Source of the DNA: Clostridiales bacterium
GTDB taxonomy: Bacteria; Bacillota; Clostridia; Christensenellales; Aristaeellaceae
Assembly: GCA_022776785.1 (NCBI GenBank)
Contig: JALFHA010000355.1
Span: forward strand, 1 to 10,751
Length of the DNA: 10,751 nucleotides
Reading direction: 5' to 3'
Shown: one piece after another, positions 6,749 through 10,751 of the stretch
How positions within the stretch are numbered: the stretch's first letter is position 1
Layout: every line of letters starts with the position of its first letter
Notes under the pieces: generated by a model
Told to the model about the DNA's origin: nothing
The model's input: only the letters and a program-made list of their open reading frames with translations
Databases searched by the model: none
Program-made: the position numbers and the translations under genes

Positions 6749-7894
6749 ATGACGGTAAAACCCGTGCGCATTGCCGTAATCGGCTGCGGCAAGATCAGCG
6801 GCATCTACTTTGAAAACATGAAGGATCGATTTTCTATTCTGGAGCTGGCCGGCTGCTGCGACCTCAACGCGCAGGCGGCGCAGGCGGCCTCCCAGCGATA
6901 CGGCATTCCTGTGCTGAGCATGGAGCAGATCCTTCAGGATGAGAGCATCGAAATCGTCGTCAACCTGACGACGCCCGGCGCGCACTATGAGGTGATTCGC
7001 ACGCTGCTCGAGCATGGCAAGCACGTCTACACGGAAAAGGTGCTCGCCGTGCAGCTTGAGCAGGCGCTGGAGCTCGTGCGCCTGGCCGAGGAGCGCGGCC
7101 TGCTGCTGTGCGCCGCGCCGGATACCTTCCTGGGCGCGGCCGGGCAGACGGCCCGCTTCGCCGTGGACAGCGGGCTGATTGGCACCGTGACCTCCTGCGT
7201 GGCTGTGCTTCAGCGGGACGCGGGCCTGCTGGCGGAGAAATTTCCCTTTACGGCGCGCCCTGGCGGCGGCATCGGCATCGACGTGGGCATCTACTATGCG
7301 ACGGCGCTGCTCAATCTCCTCGGACCGGCGGTCGCTGTCAGCGGCATGGCGGATACGTTCGAGCCGCAGCGCAGGCATTTCTTTACCTCGGGCGGACATT
7401 TGGGCGAGCCGTACACGCTCGCGGCGGAGACGCTGCTGGCCGCAACGGTGCGCTTTGCAAGCGGCGCCGTGGGCAGCCTCCACTTCAACTCCGGCAGCAT
7501 CCGCTGCGAAAAGCCATTTGTCGCGATTTACGGCACGCAGGGCATCCTCTACCTGCCCGACCCGAACTTCTTCGGCGGCGAGGTGCGCATTCTCGCCAAG
7601 GGGCAGACGGAGCCCTACGTCCTGCCGCACACGCACGCCTACGACGGGGACGACCGCGGGCTGGGCGTGGCGGATATGGCGTGGGCGCTGCGCACAGGGC
7701 GCACGCCGCGCACGCACAAGGAGATGGCCTGCCATGCGCTGGAGCTGCTCTGCGGCGCGGTCGTCAGCGGCGAGACGGGCAGCGTGTACAGGATGAATAC
7801 CACCTTTGAGCGGCAGAGCCCGATTCCGCGCGGCTATATGGGCAGCAGCTACGGCATGTCCGAGCCGGAGGCGGCGCTGGCCTTTGAAAAATGA
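6749..7894 (+). CDS. Gfo/Idh/MocA family NAD(P)-dependent oxidoreductase (first copy)
   Basis: This is a probable sugar or cyclitol dehydrogenase (381 residues). The Rossmann domain (about 5-125) begins with the dinucleotide motif IAVIGCGKIS (8-17). D38 in CCDLN at the end of strand 2 suggests NAD rather than NADP. The catalytic/nicotinamide lysine is K97 in TEKVLA; the usual EKP is EKV, an uncommon change. The C-terminal domain has GGGIGIDVGIYY (172-183), where D178 matches the family aspartate and Tyr182 stands where many members have His. AAGGAAG at 6735-6741 supports the ATG. The gap from the GH1 stop is 45 bases with no terminator visible. The second, dissimilar oxidoreductase follows 13 bases downstream. 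Members oxidise sugar hydroxyls (for example glucose C1 or C3, myo-inositol C2) or reduce keto-sugars; neither direction nor substrate can be read here. It may oxidise the glycoside or the sugar freed by GH1. Confidence 0.9.
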   Translation: MTVKPVRIAVIGCGKISGIYFENMKDRFSILELAGCCDLNAQAAQAASQRYGIPVLSMEQILQDESIEIVVNLTTPGAHYEVIRTLLEHGKHVYTEKVLAVQLEQALELVRLAEERGLLLCAAPDTFLGAAGQTARFAVDSGLIGTVTSCVAVLQRDAGLLAEKFPFTARPGGGIGIDVGIYYATALLNLLGPAVAVSGMADTFEPQRRHFFTSGGHLGEPYTLAAETLLAATVRFASGAVGSLHFNSGSIRCEKPFVAIYGTQGILYLPDPNFFGGEVRILAKGQTEPYVLPHTHAYDGDDRGLGVADMAWALRTGRTPRTHKEMACHALELLCGAVVSGETGSVYRMNTTFERQSPIPRGYMGSSYGMSEPEAALAFEK

Positions 7895-7907
7895 GAGGAG
7901 GGCGGCG

Positions 7908-8882
7908 ATGATTCGCTTTGGGATTGTCGGCACGGGGAGCATTGCGGCTCGCTTTGCGCGGGCGCTGGCGCGCGTGCAGGGCGTTGAGGCGACGGGCATA
8001 TCCTCCCGAAGCCGAGAAAGGGGCGAGGCGTTCGCCCGCGAAAATGGCGTGAAGCGCGTGTATGCGGGCGAGGAGGCGATGCTCGCGGACGGGGCGATTG
8101 ACCTCGTCTATGTGGCTGTTCCCCATGCCGCCCACTATGAATGCTGCCTGCGGGCGCTGCAGGCGGGCAAGCATGTGCTCTGCGAGAAGCCCATGTGCAT
8201 CTCGGCGCAGGAGGCGCAGGCCCTCTTTGAGGAGGCGCAGCGGCGCGGTCTGTTTCTCATGGAGGGCATGTGGTCGCGCTTCCTGCCCAATTCCATGCTG
8301 GCCAGGCGATGGATTGACGAGGGAAGAATCGGCAGGGTGAAGCTGATTGACGGCGTGTTTTCCTTCGCCGTGGATGAGAATGCGCCCAAGCCGCGGCTCG
8401 TCCGGCCGGAGCTGGCCGGCGGCGCGATGTTCGACCTGGGCGTGTATACCATCGAGATGGCGTCGTATTACGCGGGCTGCGAGCCGGAGCGCTGGGCGGG
8501 CTTCTGCGAGCCCTACTGCGAGGGAACGGACGGCACGTCGGTGATGGCTCTGCGCTATCCCAACGGCGTGCTGGCGACGCTGCGCATGGGCATCACCTGC
8601 GAGGCGCAGCCCATGATGACGATCTGGGGAGAAACGGGGCACATCGAGCTGCCGCGATTCTTCTCGGGCGCGTGCGCCGTGCGCTATGAGGGTGAAAGGC
8701 TGGCGGAGCGCTGCGAGCAGGACTGCGAATTGCCCGGGGGCTTTGTATGGGAAATCGAGGCCGTGCGCGATGCGCTTCTCTCGGGCTGCACGCGCAGCGC
8801 CGTCGTGCCGCCCGAGACGACCATTGCCACCGCAAAAATCATGCGGGAGATGATGCACAGCTTCTTTCCCGAGCGATATTGA
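7908..8882 (+). CDS. Gfo/Idh/MocA family oxidoreductase, dihydrodiol-dehydrogenase-like (second copy)
   Basis: This 324-residue NAD(P)-dependent oxidoreductase resembles the dimeric dihydrodiol/D-xylose dehydrogenase branch of Gfo/Idh/MocA. The N-terminal Rossmann domain starts FGIVGTGSIAARFA (4-17). S32-R36 (ISSRSRER) after strand 2 has no acidic residue and has Arg/Ser instead, which suggests NADP(H). The catalytic lysine is K94 in CEKPMC. MEGMWSRFLP (118-127) and GGAMFDLGVY (171-180) are the sequence marks of this branch, with Tyr180 as the likely acid/base. It is about 57 residues shorter than the preceding oxidoreductase and differs throughout, so the two are not a recent tandem duplication. 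AGGAGG at 7896-7901, 6 bases before the ATG, fixes the start; longer in-frame starts lie inside the preceding gene. A possible NAD/NADP split between the two enzymes would allow an oxidation and a separate reduction, for example C-epimerisation through a keto-sugar. That is inference. Confidence 0.9.
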   Translation: MIRFGIVGTGSIAARFARALARVQGVEATGISSRSRERGEAFARENGVKRVYAGEEAMLADGAIDLVYVAVPHAAHYECCLRALQAGKHVLCEKPMCISAQEAQALFEEAQRRGLFLMEGMWSRFLPNSMLARRWIDEGRIGRVKLIDGVFSFAVDENAPKPRLVRPELAGGAMFDLGVYTIEMASYYAGCEPERWAGFCEPYCEGTDGTSVMALRYPNGVLATLRMGITCEAQPMMTIWGETGHIELPRFFSGACAVRYEGERLAERCEQDCELPGGFVWEIEAVRDALLSGCTRSAVVPPETTIATAKIMREMMHSFFPERY

Positions 8883-8892
8883 GGTGAACAGG

Positions 8893-10017
8893 ATGCGGGA
8901 TTATCTACAGGAATACGGCATCGAGCGATATATCAATGCGCACGACACGATTACGCTCTATGGCGCGAGCCGCATGGCGGAAAGCACGCTGGAGGCCGTG
9001 CGCCAGGTTTCGGGCTGCTTCGTGGACATCGTGCAGATGCAGCGGGCGCTGGGCGAGCGCATCGCGGCCATGACCCACAACGAGGCCGCTTATATCGCCA
9101 ACTGTGCCGCGGGCGCATTGCAGCTGTGCGCGGCCGTCTGCATGGCGGGCGACAGCGAGGCGGCATATAGGCGGCTGCCGGACACGACGGGCCTGTGCTC
9201 GGAGATCATCGTGCTGCACGCGCAGCACAACTGCTACGACAAGGCGGTGGAGGCCGCGGGCGCGCGGGTGCGCATCGTCGGTGACGCGGACGAGACGCTG
9301 CCGTTCATGCTGGAGGACGGCATCACAGAGGCGACGGCCGCAGTGCTCTACTGCCCTGCGAGCATCTACCGCAGGGGCTCGCTGCCGCTTAAGGAGGTCG
9401 TCCGGATCGCCCATGCGCGGGGGATTCCGGTGATCGTCGATGCGGCGGCGCAGCTTCCGCCGCGGGAGAACCTCTGGGCCTTCACGCAGGCGGGCGCGGA
9501 CATGACCGTATTCAGCGGCGGAAAGACCCTCTGCGGCCCACAGACGAGCGGGCTGATCGTCGGCACACGGGCGATGATCGACCGGTGCATCCGCTTCGGA
9601 GCGCCGATGCACGGCATTTGCCGGAGCGCGAAGGCCTCCCGGGAGAGCATGATTGGCCTCTGCGCGGCGATTGAAAGCTACATGGCGCAGGATGCGCAGC
9701 AGGAGAAGGTGCGGCTTGGCGCGATGGTAGACCGTCTGGTCGAGGTCATGTGCCGGTATCCGATATACAGCCCCTATCGCGTGGAGCAGGGCTCCGTGGG
9801 GCAGGACTATCCGCGCGCGTTTGCGCATCTTGAGTGCGGCGTAACGGCGAAGGAGATGGCGGCATACATGCGCAGCCGGAGGATTTTCATCGGCACGGAC
9901 GAGAGGGAAAACACCCTGTACATCAGCCCGCTGAACCTGACCGAGCAGGAGTGCGGCGAGGTCTGCGCGGCGCTGGCTGATGCGGGGGCGCGTTGGGCTG
10001 GCGGCGCCGTCCTGTAA
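8893..10017 (+). CDS. SelA/DgaE-like PLP-dependent enzyme (possible amino-sugar-acid ammonia-lyase)
   Basis: This is a fold-type I PLP enzyme (374 residues) of the group related to selenocysteine synthase SelA. That group also holds D-glucosaminate-6-phosphate ammonia-lyase DgaE. The Schiff-base lysine is K211 in VFSGGKTLCGPQTSGLIVG, a SelA-group signature. D183 in VIVDAAAQLPP should bind the PLP ring nitrogen, and NCAAGALQLCAAVCMAGD (70-87) is the cofactor-phosphate region seen in this group. It lacks the extra N-terminal domain of true SelA (usually about 460 residues), so a tRNA role is unlikely. The sugar-acid setting instead favours beta-elimination of an amino group or a related reaction on a sugar acid. 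The ATG at 8893 follows GAGGTG (8881-8886) by 6 bases; a GTG at 8884 falls inside that site. This is the last gene before a strong terminator. The precise reaction is unproven; an aldolase or other PLP activity remains possible. Confidence 0.85.
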   Translation: MRDYLQEYGIERYINAHDTITLYGASRMAESTLEAVRQVSGCFVDIVQMQRALGERIAAMTHNEAAYIANCAAGALQLCAAVCMAGDSEAAYRRLPDTTGLCSEIIVLHAQHNCYDKAVEAAGARVRIVGDADETLPFMLEDGITEATAAVLYCPASIYRRGSLPLKEVVRIAHARGIPVIVDAAAQLPPRENLWAFTQAGADMTVFSGGKTLCGPQTSGLIVGTRAMIDRCIRFGAPMHGICRSAKASRESMIGLCAAIESYMAQDAQQEKVRLGAMVDRLVEVMCRYPIYSPYRVEQGSVGQDYPRAFAHLECGVTAKEMAAYMRSRRIFIGTDERENTLYISPLNLTEQECGEVCAALADAGARWAGGAVL

Positions 10018-10115
10018 AGCTCCGGCTGCAGCCGCAAAGCAGCGGGACTGACAGCATTTCGGAGGGAATGCAGCCAGCATCATGCCGGTCTTGATGAAAA
10101 GCGATATGAACCGTC

Positions 10116-10153
10116 AGCAGCATCCGGAAAGAGCATTCCGGGTGCTGCTTTTT
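10116..10153 (+). terminator. Intrinsic terminator closing the sugar cluster
   Basis: Arm AGCAGCATCCGGAA (10116-10129) pairs with TTCCGGGTGCTGCT (10136-10149) over 14 bp, one of them a G-U wobble, around a 6-base loop (AGAGCA). The T-run is 10149-10153. It sits about 100 bases after the stop of the PLP-enzyme gene and upstream of the ychF promoter, so it insulates the two units. Confidence 0.9.
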
Positions 10154-10254
10154 GGTGCGCCCGGCGGCAGGAGGACGTTATGCGCCGGAAAGGCGGAGCC
10201 GCAGGCATTCGCAGGAAGCAGAAAGAAATTCGTGACGCAAGCGCCGAATCATTG

Positions 10255-10283
10255 TTGTGAAAACAGGAGCCATGTGCTATAAT
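10255..10283 (+). promoter_or_regulatory. Sigma-A-type promoter, probably for ychF
   Basis: A -35-like TTGTGA (10255-10260; four of six match TTGACA) is followed after exactly 17 bases by a perfect TATAAT (10278-10283). A TG one base before the hexamer (TGC-TATAAT, 10275-10277) adds an extended -10. Transcription should start near 10290, leaving an untranslated leader of about 170 bases before ychF. It lies downstream of the terminator, so ychF has its own transcription unit. Confidence 0.8.
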
Positions 10284-10362
10284 TGGAAAGCACTCTGGAC
10301 TTTTTTATAGGAACCGGATTGCGCACATCAGAGCTGATTGGATTCACAGGAGATCCGAATTG

Positions 10363-10383
10363 ATGGGGATGCGTATGCACTGA
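10363..10383 (+). other. Possible six-codon leader ORF upstream of ychF
   Basis: In the predicted leader, ATG at 10363 opens a six-codon frame (MGMRMH, then TGA) preceded by AGGAG at 10348-10352 with 10 bases of spacing. Three of the six residues are Met. Such a short frame can arise by chance, so translation and any regulatory role are only a possibility. Confidence 0.2.
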
Positions 10384-10458
10384 CCGCCGGCAGGACGCTT
10401 GAATATAGGCGCCGGATGGATGCTCAAAAAACCCGGTTATAAAGGAGATACAGAAAAA

Positions 10459-10751
10459 ATGAAATTAGGCGTGGTCGGGCTGCCGAACGTGGGCAAGTCC
10501 ACTCTGTTCAACGCGATTACGAAGGCGGGCGCGGAGGCGGCCAATTACCCCTTCTGCACCATCGAGCCGAACACGGGCATGGTCGCCGTGCCGGACGAGC
10601 GGCTTGACAAGCTGGCGGAGATGTACCATCCCAAGAAGAAGACCCCGGCGGTCATCGAGTTCGTGGATATCGCGGGGCTGGTCAAGGGCGCGAGCCACGG
10701 CGAGGGACTGGGCAACAAGTTCCTCTCCCACATCCGCGAGTGCGAGGCGAT
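10459..10751 (+). CDS. ychF: YchF/OLA1 family P-loop ATPase/GTPase, N-terminal part (3' end outside window)
   Basis: These are the first ~97 residues of the universally conserved Obg-family protein YchF, a ribosome-associated ATPase (usual length about 365). The P-loop GLPNVGKST is at residues 7-15, directly followed by LFNAIT. The YchF-specific YPFCTIEPN (switch I) comes next, then MVAVPDERLDKL, the Walker B/G3 element DIAGLVKGAS and the HGEGLGNKFLSHIRE stretch that identifies YchF rather than other Obg-type proteins. The NxxE specificity motif and TGS domain lie past the window edge. AAAGGAGA at 10441-10448 precedes the ATG by 10 bases. It has its own promoter and long leader, is transcribed apart from the sugar cluster, and has no evident functional link to it. 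Confidence 0.97.
   Translation, partial: MKLGVVGLPNVGKSTLFNAITKAGAEAANYPFCTIEPNTGMVAVPDERLDKLAEMYHPKKKTPAVIEFVDIAGLVKGASHGEGLGNKFLSHIRECEA

Larger units (their letters stand above)
10018..10458 (+). other. 441-base non-coding stretch between the sugar cluster and ychF
   Basis: From left to right it holds a perfect 12-base palindrome (CGGCTGCAGCCG, 10023-10034), the terminator at 10116-10153, about 100 bases with nothing I recognise, a promoter at 10255-10283, and a leader of about 170 bases before ychF. Open frames here are short and lack coding character. Base composition is visibly more AT-rich from about 10205 on than in the flanking genes. I see no tRNA, riboswitch that I can name, insertion sequence or CRISPR. 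Confidence 0.7.

Noticed and set aside
5783..7999. 738-codon open frame on the minus strand opposite GH1 and the first oxidoreductase
   Set aside because: Its length comes from third-position GC bias in the two real genes. The translation is Arg/His/Ala-rich with no recognisable domain and no ribosome-binding site that I could support.
6749..8882. Tandem duplication of the oxidoreductase genes
   Set aside because: The two proteins share only family motifs, differ in length by 57 residues and probably in cofactor, so they are not a recent duplication.
10023..10034. Perfect 12-base palindrome CGGCTGCAGCCG just past the PLP-enzyme stop
   Set aside because: As RNA it leaves no loop and has no T-run, and a single operator-like site after the last gene of an operon has no supporting context.
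10068..10094. Eight-codon frame after GGAGGG at 10061
   Set aside because: It has a good-looking Shine-Dalgarno, but the spacing is only about 1-2 bases and it precedes a terminator. Chance is the simpler explanation.
10082..10282. 66-codon plus-strand frame downstream of the PLP-enzyme gene
   Set aside because: It runs straight through the terminator hairpin, overlaps the -35 and -10 of the ychF promoter, and has no coding character.

Overview
The window looks like part of a Bacillota (probably Clostridia) chromosome of fairly high GC content. The evidence is consensus Shine-Dalgarno sequences 6-10 bases before most starts, tight same-strand gene packing, intrinsic terminators, one textbook sigma-A-type promoter, and a binding-protein-dependent sugar ABC transporter with no dedicated ATPase gene in view. 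A gut or other plant-glycan-rich habitat is a guess from gene content. I cannot name the genus.

Layout: every gene is on the + strand. Positions 2-10017 hold one carbohydrate-use cluster of ten genes. These are the C-terminal part of a sugar-binding lipoprotein, two ABC permeases, an enolase-superfamily (mandelate racemase/muconate lactonizing type) sugar-acid dehydratase, a UxuA-like mannonate dehydratase, a VOC-fold protein, a GH1 beta-glycosidase, two Gfo/Idh/MocA oxidoreductases, and a SelA/DgaE-like PLP enzyme. Several junctions are coupled: ATGA overlaps at 1494 and 4845, and stop codons that run into the next Shine-Dalgarno at 3753 and 8880. A strong hairpin lies between the binding-protein and permease genes. 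A strong terminator at 10116-10153 closes the cluster. After a 441-base non-coding stretch with a clear promoter (10255-10283) and a leader of about 170 bases, the housekeeping ATPase gene ychF begins at 10459 and runs off the window.

How the genes may work together (inference): the transporter imports a glycoside or oligosaccharide unphosphorylated, and the cytoplasmic GH1 enzyme cleaves it. The two NAD(P)-dependent oxidoreductases oxidise, reduce or epimerise the released or still-linked sugar. Three enzymes of unrelated folds (enolase superfamily, UxuA TIM barrel, PLP SelA-like) each belong to families that eliminate water or ammonia from sugar acids or amino-sugar acids. They could feed 2-keto-3-deoxy sugar acids. 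The VOC protein may isomerise, epimerise or cleave an intermediate. No kinase, aldolase, regulator or transporter ATPase lies in the window, so the pathway is incomplete here and its substrate is unknown. This gene combination is the most interesting part of the window.
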